Shown here: positions 27,895-36,628 of the stretch, in pieces
How positions within the stretch are numbered: position 1 is the first letter of the stretch
Layout: each line of letters opens with the position of its first letter
Assembly: GCA_963795415.1 (NCBI GenBank)
Contig: CAWCHQ010000003.1
Location: 310,001-374,000 of the forward strand
Direction of reading: 5' to 3'
DNA from: CAVSUZ01 sp963795415
GTDB taxonomy: Bacteria; Pseudomonadota; Alphaproteobacteria; Acetobacterales; Acetobacteraceae
Length of the DNA: 64,000 bases
Notes under the pieces: generated by a model
Database searches by the model: none
Seen by the model: only the letters and a program-made list of their open reading frames with translations
What the model was told of the DNA's origin: nothing
Position numbers and translations under genes: made by a program

Positions 27895-28302
27895 TTAATG
27901 GCCCGTCGGCAGCTCCGCCAGCTCAATCAGTAGGTTTCCTGTGGATGCCGGATCGAGGAACGCGATCTTCGCCCCGCCATGCCCGATCCGCGGTTTCTCA
28001 TCCTGCAGTTTCACGCCCTTCGATTTTAACTCCGCCAGTGCGCCCTCGATGTCTTCGACCTCGAAGCAGATGTGGTAAAGCCCCGTGCCCTTCTCAGCGA
28101 TCCACTGATTGACGGCATTGTCCCGTCCTTCACCCTCGAGGAATTCGATGTACGTCTCCCCTACGGGCATCATCGCCAGCCGGGTGCTGCCCACCCCCTC
28201 TTCATACTCCAGCGGGATTCCGAACGTCTCGCGTAGCATGCGGATTGAGTCGCTAAGGGATTTCACTGCCACAGCGATTTGCTCGACGCGCTTGATCTTC
28301 AT
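27895..28302 (-). CDS. VOC-family protein, methylmalonyl-CoA epimerase-like
   Basis: The protein of about 135 residues has paired beta-alpha-beta-beta-beta modules. The motifs KRVEQIAVAVKSLSDSIRML, MMPVGETYIEFLEGEG and GTGLYHICFEVEDIEGAL match methylmalonyl-CoA epimerases; metal-binding positions could be Gln7 (VEQIAV), Glu in YIEFL, His in YHICFE and Glu near the end in LIELAE. The ATG at 28302 has GAGG 8 bases before it. It is convergent with hyuB and its upstream region is IS3 debris. It may racemise a CoA ester made by the neighbouring operon. Confidence 0.8.
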   Translation of the reverse strand: MKIKRVEQIAVAVKSLSDSIRMLRETFGIPLEYEEGVGSTRLAMMPVGETYIEFLEGEGRDNAVNQWIAEKGTGLYHICFEVEDIEGALAELKSKGVKLQDEKPRIGHGGAKIAFLDPASTGNLLIELAELPTGH

Positions 28303-28312
28303 GGGGTTCCTC

Positions 28313-28727
28313 AACTCCGGACGTTCTCACACTCGGTGGGATCGCGTTCGTCTCCCGAGCGAACCATCGCGACGCGATCCCCCGGAGGGAAATGCCGCGA
28401 AGCGGCGTCGCCGCCGGCTTTGAGAGGATTTCCCGCTCCAACCTAAGTTGGCGATTCTCCCGCCGCAGCCGGCCGAGCTCGTCGCGTTCCGCGGTCGTCA
28501 GACCGCCATCGCCGCGGCGGCCGTCGCGCTTCGCCTGTGCGACCCGGTTGCGGATCGCCTGTGCGGTCGGTTCAAACTCACGCGCCAGCTCCTCCGGCGA
28601 GCGGCCCGCTTGCACCAGCTCAACCATTTGGCGACGAAACCCGGGCGGGTAACTTCGTCTCGAATTCGGCATCTTGGAACCCTCGAACGCAAATGTTCGG
28701 GTGTCCACCAAACCGGGTCAACTTCAC
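28313..28727 (-). mobile_element. IS3-family remnant with orfA
   Basis: A minus-strand orfA starts at 28672: RRSYPPGFRRQMVELVQAG is the helix-turn-helix and GRLRRENRQLRLEREILSK the leucine zipper. After that the frame contains a short arginine-rich insertion (TPLRGISLRGIAS) before RWFARETNAIP, and orfB is missing. The outer end TGAAGTTGACCCGGTTTGGT (reverse strand, near 28727) resembles an IS3 terminal repeat. Confidence 0.75.
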
Positions 28728-28732
28728 TCAAG

Positions 28733-28870
28733 ACCCAAGCCGGGCAGGACCTCCGCCGAAAGGCGAACGCCGTATTTGTGCTCTGTCGCGAGGCCGAGCC
28801 GGATTGTGTCCTCGGCTATTACACGCTCTGCGCAACAGCGGTCTCGCAAGGCAGGTACCCGAAGCGAAGG
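28733..28870 (+). pseudogene. GNAT-type acetyltransferase (toxin-like) fragment
   Basis: The plus frame encodes QAGQDLRRKANAVFVL and VLGYYTLCATAV, which resemble the acetyl-CoA-binding core start of GNAT toxins paired with DUF1778 antitoxins. Only about 40 residues remain; sequence after about 28860 does not fit, and no antitoxin gene is seen. Confidence 0.4.
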
Positions 28871-29122
28871 GATTCGACCCTCGATCCCAACCTTGAGGAC
28901 AGAACCAGCCTCCAGTCAATCCGGCTTGGAGTGTGGTCCAAGCGCTACGAAGATCAGATGATGGTATCTGCGTTGGTATTTTAAATCACATGCAGCCAAA
29001 AATGCCCTATTTTCAGCGGCTTGGACAACGTGGGAGATTCCGCCCCTGGCACCATCCGCCGGTCGTGGTCGAGTAGCTGGGCCATTCAGCCTCGCCCTTG
29101 CGGAAGCGGCGCGAAAAGTGGC
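28871..29122. other. Gene-free debris between mobile-element fragments
   Basis: I see no gene or known element in this stretch; it lies between the GNAT and ISNCY fragments. Confidence 0.35.
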
Positions 29123-29305
29123 TCACGTGGCGGATCTCTGGCTGGCACCTGCCGTCTCCTCGACTCGCCCGTGAACCAGGCAACGGGGATCATGAAAAAT
29201 CGCGAGCGCACCATCGGCGTATTCCTGCGCCCGTACCTTGGCACGAACAAAATGTGTCCTTCCCGGGAGCGGCGGGGTCTGCAACCCGGACGAGGCGAGC
29301 GGCGA
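29123..29305 (-). pseudogene. Transposase/integrase-core C-terminal fragment (ISNCY-like)
   Basis: About 60 residues on the minus strand read RTHFVRAKVRAQEYADGALAIFHDPRCL, close to the C-terminal beta-barrel of ISNCY-type transposases with integrase cores. The catalytic domain is absent and the last residues diverge. Confidence 0.5.
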
Positions 29306-29393
29306 ATTCATTGTCGCTGAAGTACGGGTGCGGCATAGGTGCTCCGACGATTTAACGGGACATCATCTGACTCAGGGGAAGGCCCCAGTCAGA

Positions 29394-30359
29394 CTATCGT
29401 CTTGGAACATACTGCTCGTCCAACAGCTTCAATTCCTGTTCGCTAAGCTCGATTTCGAGCGCCGCCAGGGCCTCATCGACATGCCGAGACTGTGTCGCGC
29501 CGATTATGGGCGCGGTAACACCAGGTTGCTGCAGGACCCAGGCAAGCGCTATCTGCGCGGAACTCACCCCGCGCGAAACGGCAAGCGCCGCAACCCGGTC
29601 CACAATCGCCTCATCGGCTGGGCGGCCGTACAGCTTGTAGGTGTAATCATCCGTCCTGGCGCGCTCGGTACGCGCAGGATCCTCGCGGCGGGCCCGCCCG
29701 CACAGGAAGCCGCGCGCCATCGGGCTGTAGGGGATTAGCCCGATGTGATGTGCGCGGCAGAACGGCAGTAATTCGCGTTCGTCCTCGCGCCATAGCAAAT
29801 TGTAATGGTTCTGTACCGAGGCAAACTGCGCCAGGCCGTTACGTTCCGCGTGGAAATACGCGGTTGCGAACTGCCAGAACGGCATGTCGGTGATCCCGGT
29901 GTAAAGCACCTTCCCGGCGCGAACGAGATGGTCAAGCGCCTCGGTCATTTCCTGGAGGTTGGTCGCCGGATCCCAGATATGCGTCTGGTAGATGTCGATG
30001 TAATCGGTTTGCAGCCGGCGCAGCGAGCCTTCGACCGCCTCGATGATGTGCTTGCGTGAATATCCGCGCGCGTTTACCTCGCGGCCCATCGGGTTTCCGA
30101 CCTTGGTCGCGATAACGAATTCAGAGCGATGGCCGGCTTCGGCAACCAGCCTGCCCACGATGTCCTCGCTTGCGCCCGATGAGTAATAGTCGCAGGTATC
30201 GATGAACTTGATCCCCCGATCAATTGCCCGGCGGAACACGACGCGGCTTTGATCGAGATCCAGCACCCAGGACCGCCACGAGCGATCGCCGAATCCCATC
30301 GCCCCGAGCCCGAGCCGTGAGACCCTCACCCCTGCTCTGCCCAGCCGGACGTACTCCAT
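29394..30359 (-). CDS. Aldo/keto reductase
   Basis: The 321-residue protein is a TIM-barrel NADPH-dependent aldo/keto reductase. The tetrad can be placed: Asp in IKFIDTCDYYSSG, Tyr three residues on, Lys in FVIATKVGNP, His in IYQTHIWDPA. It resembles the YajO/L-glyceraldehyde reductase-like subgroup. The ATG at 30359 follows the binding-protein stop by 14 bases, so it belongs to the DppBC-type operon, and it may reduce a sugar- or ketone-like substrate brought in by that transporter. Confidence 0.88.
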   Translation of the reverse strand: MEYVRLGRAGVRVSRLGLGAMGFGDRSWRSWVLDLDQSRVVFRRAIDRGIKFIDTCDYYSSGASEDIVGRLVAEAGHRSEFVIATKVGNPMGREVNARGYSRKHIIEAVEGSLRRLQTDYIDIYQTHIWDPATNLQEMTEALDHLVRAGKVLYTGITDMPFWQFATAYFHAERNGLAQFASVQNHYNLLWREDERELLPFCRAHHIGLIPYSPMARGFLCGRARREDPARTERARTDDYTYKLYGRPADEAIVDRVAALAVSRGVSSAQIALAWVLQQPGVTAPIIGATQSRHVDEALAALEIELSEQELKLLDEQYVPRR

Positions 30360-30373
30360 GGCGCCGCCTCCGC

Positions 30374-31909
30374 TCAGGCGGAGGTTTTCCAGAGGGCGCG
30401 GAAGCGCGGTATCTCATCAGGGATCCATTCGAAGCCGTGCACGGAGTTGCGCATGGCGGCATACTCCGCGCCGAAGATCAGCGGCACCATCGGCAGGTCG
30501 TTCACGATCTGCTGCTGCGCCTCGGCGTATAGTTTCTTGCGCTCCGCCATGCCGTACACTGTCCGGGCCTGATCGAGCAGCGCATCGACCTGCGCATTGC
30601 GGTATTTCATGGTGTTCGCAAAGCCCTTGCTGTGGAACAGGATGTAAAGCAGCCCATCCGGATCTGCACGCTGCGTCCAGCGGGTCGGCGTCAGGTTCGT
30701 GGCGCCTGAAACCACGCGCGCATACCACTCGCTGGCCGCCACGGGTTGCAGCGTCAGCTTGATCCCCACGGCGCCAAGCTGTTCCTGCAGAAGTTGGTTG
30801 ATCTGCTGGAACACCGTTACCTGCGGTGTGGACAGCACGTATTCGAAGCCGTTGGGATGCCCCGCTTCCGCCAGCAGCGCCTTCGCACGCGCCGGATCGT
30901 GCGGATAGAACTTCAGGTCTGGGTCGTACCACCACAGCCCCGGTGGCGTCGGTCCATTGGACACGGTACCCTGCCCCCGCATGGTGATCTCGTTGATGCG
31001 GTTGCGGTCGATGGTGTGTGCGAATGCCTGGCGCAACTTTGGGTTATCAAAAGGCGGTTCGTTGACGTGCCACTGCAGGAAATACCAGCGGCCAAGCGTG
31101 ATCGGCTTCAGCACGATGCCGGCGCGCTTTTCGATGGGGAGAACGTCAGACGGCGTGAGCTGATCCACGTAATCGATCTCGCCGGTGATCAGGCGCTGCA
31201 CGCCGATGATCGACCCCGCCAGGTCCTGAAACACGATCCGGTCGAGATAGGGCAGTCCCGGCTGCCAATAGTTCGGGTTACGCTCCAGCACCACGCGGCT
31301 GCCGCGCGTCCATTCCTTCAGCACGAAGGCGCCGGTGCCCACCGGTTGGCTGCCGAAAGCCGGACCGCGCTGCTGCCACGCTGTGGGCGACACCATGAAT
31401 CCGGGTCGCTCGCCCAGAAGGCTGAACAGGACCGGTGACGGCGCGACCAGGTTGAACGCAACATGTTGGGGGTCGATGACCTCCACGGAGGCGATGATGG
31501 GTGCCAGCACCTGCCGTTGCGGGGAATTGACCTTCGCATCCAGCCGCTGGTCGATATTCCACTTCACCGTCGTGGCATCGAAGTTCGTGCCGTCCTGAAA
31601 TTTTACGCCCTGACGCAACGTGAACACGATGCGCTTGCCGTCGGCCGATGTCTTCCAGCTTTCCGCCAGTTCCGGCTTGATGGAGAAATCCGGCCCGTAC
31701 TTCACCAGCGTATCGAATGCCAGGTACAGCACATAGCGCTCGGTGTACTGAACCGAGAAAATCGGGTCATAAGTCTTGGCATCGTTCGACAGGCCCACAG
31801 TCAGCGTGCCGCCACGCGACAGCGCTTGCGCGCGCGCAGCCCCACCCGTCAGCACTCCACCAGCCACACCCATCATCAGGTGCCGGCGTCCGATAAGACC
31901 GACTGCCAT
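30374..31909 (-). CDS. ABC transporter substrate-binding protein, family 5 (peptide/nickel type)
   Basis: The 511-residue protein starts with a signal that has a twin-arginine-like IGRRHLMMG and ends in GGAARAQA. The mature part has the family 5 start RGGTLTVGLSNDAKTYDP and motifs FTLRQGVKFQDGTNFDATTVKWN and RQAFAHTIDRNRI. The ATG at 31909 is chosen because AGGGAGG lies 6 bases upstream; a second ATG at 31930 exists. The ligand could be a peptide, glycoside or other solute. Confidence 0.88.
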   Translation of the reverse strand: MAVGLIGRRHLMMGVAGGVLTGGAARAQALSRGGTLTVGLSNDAKTYDPIFSVQYTERYVLYLAFDTLVKYGPDFSIKPELAESWKTSADGKRIVFTLRQGVKFQDGTNFDATTVKWNIDQRLDAKVNSPQRQVLAPIIASVEVIDPQHVAFNLVAPSPVLFSLLGERPGFMVSPTAWQQRGPAFGSQPVGTGAFVLKEWTRGSRVVLERNPNYWQPGLPYLDRIVFQDLAGSIIGVQRLITGEIDYVDQLTPSDVLPIEKRAGIVLKPITLGRWYFLQWHVNEPPFDNPKLRQAFAHTIDRNRINEITMRGQGTVSNGPTPPGLWWYDPDLKFYPHDPARAKALLAEAGHPNGFEYVLSTPQVTVFQQINQLLQEQLGAVGIKLTLQPVAASEWYARVVSGATNLTPTRWTQRADPDGLLYILFHSKGFANTMKYRNAQVDALLDQARTVYGMAERKKLYAEAQQQIVNDLPMVPLIFGAEYAAMRNSVHGFEWIPDEIPRFRALWKTSA

Positions 31910-31926
31910 CGTTTCCTCCCTGCCGT

Positions 31927-32703
31927 TCATCTGAACGACCTCCCGATTATGTAGAACGCCATCACCGTCAGGCTGACCGCCGCACCCGGTGCCAGACTGA
32001 TCCACGGATTGATTGCCAGGTAATCGTAGCCAGCGCGCACCATGCCCCCCCAATCCGCCGCGGGTGGCGGGATGCCCAGTCCCAAAAAGCTCAGGCTGGC
32101 CGAGGTGAAGATCGCGAAGGAGACGCTGATCGAAAACTGTGCCGCCACCACAGGCAGGACGCCAGGCCAGATATGGCGCCACATGATCCACACCGGTCTG
32201 CCACCCAGGGCGCGCGCGGCCTCGACGAACAAAGCCTCCCGGAGCGCAAGCGCCTGACCGCGCACCAGTCGCGCGATGGGCGGCCACATTACGAAGCCCA
32301 GCACCAGGATCAGGTTACGCAGATTGGCCCCAACCATGACGGTGATGATAAGCGCAAGCACCAGTCCAGGCAGCGCAATGAACAGATCAATAAGCCCAGC
32401 GAGTACGATATCGACCGCGCCACGCAAGGTGCCGGCAACCAGCCCGACCGGCACGCCGATCGCCATGGCGACCGCTGCGCCACCAACCCCGATCGCCAGG
32501 GAGGCGCGGGCACCAAAGATCACCCGACTGAGTACGTCGCGGCCCAGATCATCCGCCCCGAGCCAATGCGCCGCGCTCGGCAGCGCCAGCATGTCCACAC
32601 CCGAGGCGTAGGGGTTCTGCGGCGCCAGCGCGGGGGCGGCCACGGCAACCGCGGCGATGCAGCTGACCAGACCGGCACCGATCCAAAACCCTGGATGCCT
32701 CAC
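31927..32703 (-). CDS. ABC transporter permease, DppC type
   Basis: The 258-residue protein has an N-terminal helix, then the DppC hallmark HWLGADDLGRDVLSRVIFGARASLAIG and the EAA loop EALFVEAARALGGRPVWIMWRHIWPG. The GTG start overlaps the dppB-like stop as GTGA. A longer upstream reading in another context is an artefact of the overlapping dppB gene. Confidence 0.9.
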   Translation of the reverse strand: MRHPGFWIGAGLVSCIAAVAVAAPALAPQNPYASGVDMLALPSAAHWLGADDLGRDVLSRVIFGARASLAIGVGGAAVAMAIGVPVGLVAGTLRGAVDIVLAGLIDLFIALPGLVLALIITVMVGANLRNLILVLGFVMWPPIARLVRGQALALREALFVEAARALGGRPVWIMWRHIWPGVLPVVAAQFSISVSFAIFTSASLSFLGLGIPPPAADWGGMVRAGYDYLAINPWISLAPGAAVSLTVMAFYIIGRSFR

Positions 32704-33641
32704 GACGGGTCCCGGATTTGCGGGTTGACAATCCCGTAGCCGATGTCGGCCAGCAGATTCATCAATACCACACCGACCACGATCAGCATGCCGATCGCGA
32801 GCATTACGGGGAAGTCGCGGGATTCGATGGAGGAAACAAACAGCCGGCCCATGCCGGGCATGGAGAATATGGTTTCCGTTACTACGGCGCCGCCTGTGAG
32901 CTGGCCGATCGAAATGCCGACAAAGGTGATCACCGGCAGAATGGCGTTTGGCGCCGCATGGCGGAACGCAACACGCCATTCATCAAGTCCCTTGGCGCGG
33001 GCAACCTGGATGAACGGGCGCTGGATCACGTTCTGGTATTCCGCCCTGTACACAATGCTGAGCGCGCCGAAGTAATACGCGGACAGCGTCAGCACCGGCA
33101 TCATCATGTGCCGCAGGTGCACGCCGATGCCATCCGACCAGGGCGCCCAGCCAGTGGAAGGAAGCACATCGAGCTTCACTGAAAAGATGAAGATCAGCGA
33201 TACGCCCAACATGAAGTTCGGCACGGTGATGCCGACCAGACTGGCCGCGGTGACCACACCCTGCAACGGTCCGCGCATGACCGGAATCGTATTGCAAACC
33301 ACGGCCGTGATCACCGCCAACGCAATCGACCAGAACGTAAGTTCCAGCGTCACCGGAATACGCGCCGCGATTGCGGCGCCGACGGCCTGCTGTGTGGTGT
33401 AACTCCGTCCCAGATCGCCTTTCAGCGCGCCACCCAGCCAGTGCAGGTATTGCGTCACCGCCGGCTGGTCGAATCCATATTCCTCGTTAAGCGCGGCGAT
33501 CGCCTGCGGGCCGGCATCCTGACCGAGCATCATCTCCGCCGGGCTACCCAGCAGTTTGGTGACAGTGAAGAAGAGGAGTGCCGATATGGTGACCGCGGTC
33601 AGCAGCATCAGCAGCACGCGGCGCGCGATCAGCCTGAGCAT
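32700..33641 (-). CDS. ABC transporter permease, DppB type
   Basis: The 313-residue protein opens with the DppB N-terminus MLRLIARRVLLMLLTAVTISALLFF, has the extracytoplasmic GLDQPAVTQYLHWLGGALKGDLGRSY-like block and the EAA loop FIQVARAKGLDEWRVAFRHAAPNA. It is first in the minus-strand operon. No DppD/DppF ATPases follow; the pore must borrow ATPases encoded elsewhere. Confidence 0.9.
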   Translation of the reverse strand: MLRLIARRVLLMLLTAVTISALLFFTVTKLLGSPAEMMLGQDAGPQAIAALNEEYGFDQPAVTQYLHWLGGALKGDLGRSYTTQQAVGAAIAARIPVTLELTFWSIALAVITAVVCNTIPVMRGPLQGVVTAASLVGITVPNFMLGVSLIFIFSVKLDVLPSTGWAPWSDGIGVHLRHMMMPVLTLSAYYFGALSIVYRAEYQNVIQRPFIQVARAKGLDEWRVAFRHAAPNAILPVITFVGISIGQLTGGAVVTETIFSMPGMGRLFVSSIESRDFPVMLAIGMLIVVGVVLMNLLADIGYGIVNPQIRDPS

Positions 33642-33710
33642 CGGCCCGAACCATCCCCCTTGTGCCGTCCAGCCTTGTCAAACCGGGCGCTGGCACCTGT
33701 CTCGTCGGTA

Positions 33711-33746
33711 TGGTATACCAAACCGATCTCGTATACCAAACCAATC
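33711..33746. promoter_or_regulatory. Tandem 18-base operator, probably for the GntR regulator
   Basis: TGGTATACCAAACCGATC is followed directly by TCGTATACCAAACCAATC (16 of 18 identical). Each contains a GTATAC dyad, the first extended to the perfect palindrome TGGTATACCA; such dyads are typical of FCD-type GntR sites. It lies 70 bases before dppB and 145 bases before the luciferase-like gene, so it could control both divergent units. Confidence 0.55.
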
Positions 33747-33760
33747 GAGCGTCGCCCGCG

Positions 33761-33872
33761 AGCCTAAGCAGACTTTCGCGGCTTGTGCCGCGCACGTCTG
33801 CTTAGAAGTTATTGACGACGCATCATCCCATCGGCGGAGCGCCGAAACGCTCCGCCGGATGATGCTTAGGCT
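33761..33872. repeat. Compound palindrome with mutually exclusive hairpins
   Basis: Hairpin A (33764-33805) pairs CTAAGCAGAC with GTCTGCTTAG over an inner CGCGG/CCGCG stem. Hairpin B (33820-33865) pairs GCATCATCC and GGCGGAGCG with CGCTCCGCC and GGATGATGC, with a bulge of four bases. An outer repeat AGCCTAAGC (33761) / GCTTAGGCT (33864) could close both, and competes with hairpin A. It ends 18 bases before the luciferase-like start. It could be an attenuator, a terminator pair or a small non-autonomous element. Confidence 0.6.
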
Positions 33873-33890
33873 GACAGACGGAGACACGGC

Positions 33891-35069
33891 ATGCGATTCG
33901 GACTGTTCCATAACCTGCACGACCCCACCAGGCAGCGCGACTACGCCGACCTGCTCGAGGAGCTGCGCGAGCTCGCTGCAATCTGCGAGGAGACCGATTT
34001 CGACGTGCTCTGGATGCCCGAGCACCATTTCAGCGTGTGGGGCCGCGAGCTGCTGCCCAATCCGCTGTTGACGGCGGTCGACATTGCCGCGCGGACCAGC
34101 CGCATCCGGATCGGGCTGGCCGCGGCGATCGTCACCTTCTGGCACCCTCTGCGCGCCGCTGAGGACATCGCTCTGCTCGACCAGCTCACGCGTGGCAGGG
34201 TGGAGATCGGGCTCGGCCGCGGCAATTACGGGCTGGAGGCGCTCAATCTCAATCCGGAAGCCAATCCGAACGATCAGGCAAAAGCCAAGCTGGTGTTCGA
34301 TGAAGCGGTCTCCGTGATCAAGGCCGCTCTGACGCAGGAGCGGTTTTCCTTCAAGGGACAGATCTACCGGTTCCCTGCTCCGGGCTTTCGCGCCGACCGG
34401 GCGCACACTGTCACGGATCCCGATTATATCGACCCGCAGAGCGGCGAGCTGGTCAAGCTCTCGATCTACCCGCGCGCCCGGCAAAATCCATTGCCAATGT
34501 GGGAAGTCGTGAACTCGCTCGATTCAATTCAGCACGCGGCGCGCCAGGACCTCGGGATCATCATGTGGCGTCCACCCGTTGCCGCCCTGCGCGACCGGCT
34601 GCGCGTCTATCGTGACACGCTGCGCGAGACTACGGGCAAGGACTTGCCGATGGGCGCACGCACCGCGATCATGCGCGACACTTTTGTGGCCGACAGCGAG
34701 GAGGAGGCGGTTCGCATCGCCGGGGGGCCGGTGATGGACTCGCTCAACTTCTCCAACTGGCGCGGGCCCAGCGTTTACCTCAACCCTGGCGAAACTTTGT
34801 CGGCTGAGGAGGAAGCGACGCTGAAGAAGCACCTCACCTATGAGTTCGTGCGCGACCGCAGCGTGTATTTCGGGCCGCCGGAGCGCATCGTGGAGCAGAT
34901 CCTGCATCTCCATAGGCAAACGGGCATCTCCAGCGTGATCTTCAAAAGCTCATGGTCCGGCCTGCCGCACGCGGCGGCGCGCGAAAGCGTACGCCGGCTG
35001 GGAACCGAGGTGATCCCGGCGGTTCGCGCCGCCCTGCGTGCGGAGCAGCAGGCGGTCGCCGCGGAGTAA
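33891..35069 (+). CDS. LLM-class flavin-dependent monooxygenase
   Basis: The 392-residue protein is a bacterial-luciferase-like TIM barrel: MRFGLFHNLHDP at the start, FDVLWMPEHHFSVWGRELLPNPLL, IRIGLAAAIVTFWHPLRAAEDIALLDQL and GRVEIGLGRGNYGLEA are the family flavin/substrate blocks. It would use reduced FMN and oxygen and needs an external reductase; none is adjacent. A second member of the family lies 1.6 kb downstream. The substrate is unknown; the associated amine-type importer and ureohydrolase suggest a nitrogen compound. Confidence 0.9.
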   Translation: MRFGLFHNLHDPTRQRDYADLLEELRELAAICEETDFDVLWMPEHHFSVWGRELLPNPLLTAVDIAARTSRIRIGLAAAIVTFWHPLRAAEDIALLDQLTRGRVEIGLGRGNYGLEALNLNPEANPNDQAKAKLVFDEAVSVIKAALTQERFSFKGQIYRFPAPGFRADRAHTVTDPDYIDPQSGELVKLSIYPRARQNPLPMWEVVNSLDSIQHAARQDLGIIMWRPPVAALRDRLRVYRDTLRETTGKDLPMGARTAIMRDTFVADSEEEAVRIAGGPVMDSLNFSNWRGPSVYLNPGETLSAEEEATLKKHLTYEFVRDRSVYFGPPERIVEQILHLHRQTGISSVIFKSSWSGLPHAAARESVRRLGTEVIPAVRAALRAEQQAVAAE

Positions 35070-35083
35070 GGCGATTGCGCCGC

Positions 35084-35740
35084 TCAGGCGTCCGTCAGCA
35101 CTTCCAGGGCAAACCGCGACGATCGCGTGACGAAAGCGGCGCAGCGTCGGGCGGCGATTTCCGGTGCACGTTTCCGCACCGCGTTGAGGATGCCGCGCAG
35201 CAGCGCCACCGTGCGCAGCTGACGCGAGCGCGGCGCCCGCTTCGTGGTCACGTGCCGCAGAAAGGTAATGCGGGCTTCGAGAGTCTCCAGAATGCGCCGG
35301 GCGATGTCGTTGCCGCTACCCGCGAGCAGCACGGCATAAAAGCTGCGGAATGCTTCGACATAGGCAGGACCATCCAGCGTGCGTGCTGCCAGCTCGGCAC
35401 GCGCCACCGCATCCCCCAAAGCCGTTACCTGCTGTTCCGTTGCGCGTTCAATAAACAGCCGGGCCATGGCCGGTTCCAGGGCAGCGCGCACCTCGTAAAT
35501 CTGCCGCGCCTCGTCACGCGAGACCGTGGCAACGGTGAACACCCCGCGCCGGCCACGTGTCACCAGACCCTCGGATTCAAGCGATTGCAGCGCGGCGCGG
35601 ACGCCCGTGCGGCTGACGCCGAGCTTGCCGACCATTTCGCGCTCCACCAGGCGCGTACCAGGGGCCAGGCTGAGGCTGAGAATCGCTTCCCGCAGTTTTT
35701 GTCTGCTTTGTCCCGCTCTGGTTTCCTGTTTTGCTGTCAT
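35084..35740 (-). CDS. GntR-family (FCD) transcriptional regulator
   Basis: The 218-residue protein has a winged helix-turn-helix in residues 10-70 (LREAILSLSLAPGTRLVEREMVGKLGVSRTGVRAALQSLESEGLV) and an all-helical FCD effector domain beginning with RDEARQIYEVRAALEPAMARL. It lies antisense between two genes of the island and is the obvious local regulator. The tandem GTATAC operator upstream of the first monooxygenase is its likely target. Confidence 0.9.
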   Translation of the reverse strand: MTAKQETRAGQSRQKLREAILSLSLAPGTRLVEREMVGKLGVSRTGVRAALQSLESEGLVTRGRRGVFTVATVSRDEARQIYEVRAALEPAMARLFIERATEQQVTALGDAVARAELAARTLDGPAYVEAFRSFYAVLLAGSGNDIARRILETLEARITFLRHVTTKRAPRSRQLRTVALLRGILNAVRKRAPEIAARRCAAFVTRSSRFALEVLTDA

Positions 35741-35817
35741 GGTGTTTCTATATCGCGCGCATGCCGGCGACGCATCAGGGGCGAAACATCGGGGATGAAT
35801 TGCGGAGAGAACGACAG

Positions 35818-36628
35818 ATGACCGAGCGGATGCTGCAGCGAAAGAACGCGCCTGCGCTGCGCTACTGGGACGAGGATGGCGACGGGCGGCCGGTGATGCT
35901 CATCCACGGTGTTGGCGCCGACGGCACAAGCTGGGACAAGATCGCGCCGGCACTCGCGCCGGATTTTCGCGCATTGCGCCTTGACCTGCGCGGGCACGGG
36001 CGGTCCGGGCATATTGAAGGCACCCTCTCGCTTGATGATTTCGTCCGGGACGTAGTGGACGTCCTGGAGGCATGCGCGGTGCCGGCGGCGCACCTCGTGG
36101 GATTTTCGCTGGGCGGCATGATCGCCCAGGGAATCGCCTTGCAGCACCCGGATCGGGTGCGACGACTGGTATTGCTCAGCGCCGTGGCGGGCCGCACCCC
36201 GGAAGAACGCGAGCGGGTGCAGGCACGGCTCGCGATCCTGCGCGAGCAGGGCATCGCTGCGATCACCGCCGCGGCGCAGGAGCGGTGGTTCACGCCGGAG
36301 TTCATCGCGCGCCACCCTGATGTGGTGCAGCGGCGAATGCGGCAGTTGCAGGAGAATCATGCCCCGTCTGTACGCCGCAGCTTACACCGTGTTCTCAACC
36401 ACCGATCTTGGTGACCGGCTGCATGCGATCCGTGCTCCCACGCTGATCGCGACAGGCGAGCATGATGCCGGCTCCAACCCGCGCATGGCCCGTTTCATGC
36501 ACGCGCAGATAGAAGGATCGCAGCTCGAAATCCTGCCCAACCTGCGGCACAGCATCCTGGTCGAGGCGCCGGAGCTGGTCACGCGGCTGTCACGCGATTT
36601 CCTTCGCAGCGGGAGCGGCGCGGCGTGA
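35818..36628 (+). pseudogene. Alpha/beta hydrolase, frameshifted
   Basis: The first frame has VMLIHGVGADGTSWDKIAP (oxyanion region), LRLDLRGHGRSGH and the nucleophile elbow GFSLGG. A frame change near 36362 (protein goes from QENH to YAAAYTVFSTTDL) leads to a second frame with PTLIATGEHDAG and the catalytic His in NLRHSILVEAPE. Joined length is about 269 residues, normal for 3-oxoadipate enol-lactonase/RutD-like hydrolases. All triad residues survive, so either a recent mutation or a sequence error. The stop overlaps the next gene. Confidence 0.82.

Noticed and set aside
30374..32287. 637-codon version of the binding protein
   Set aside because: The part above 31909 overlaps the dppC-type gene out of frame and has no signal peptide; the real start is followed by a proper signal.
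33641..33890. CRISPR-like or iteron array suggested by the repeats
   Set aside because: There are only two tandem units plus palindromes, no regular spacers and no cas or rep genes.
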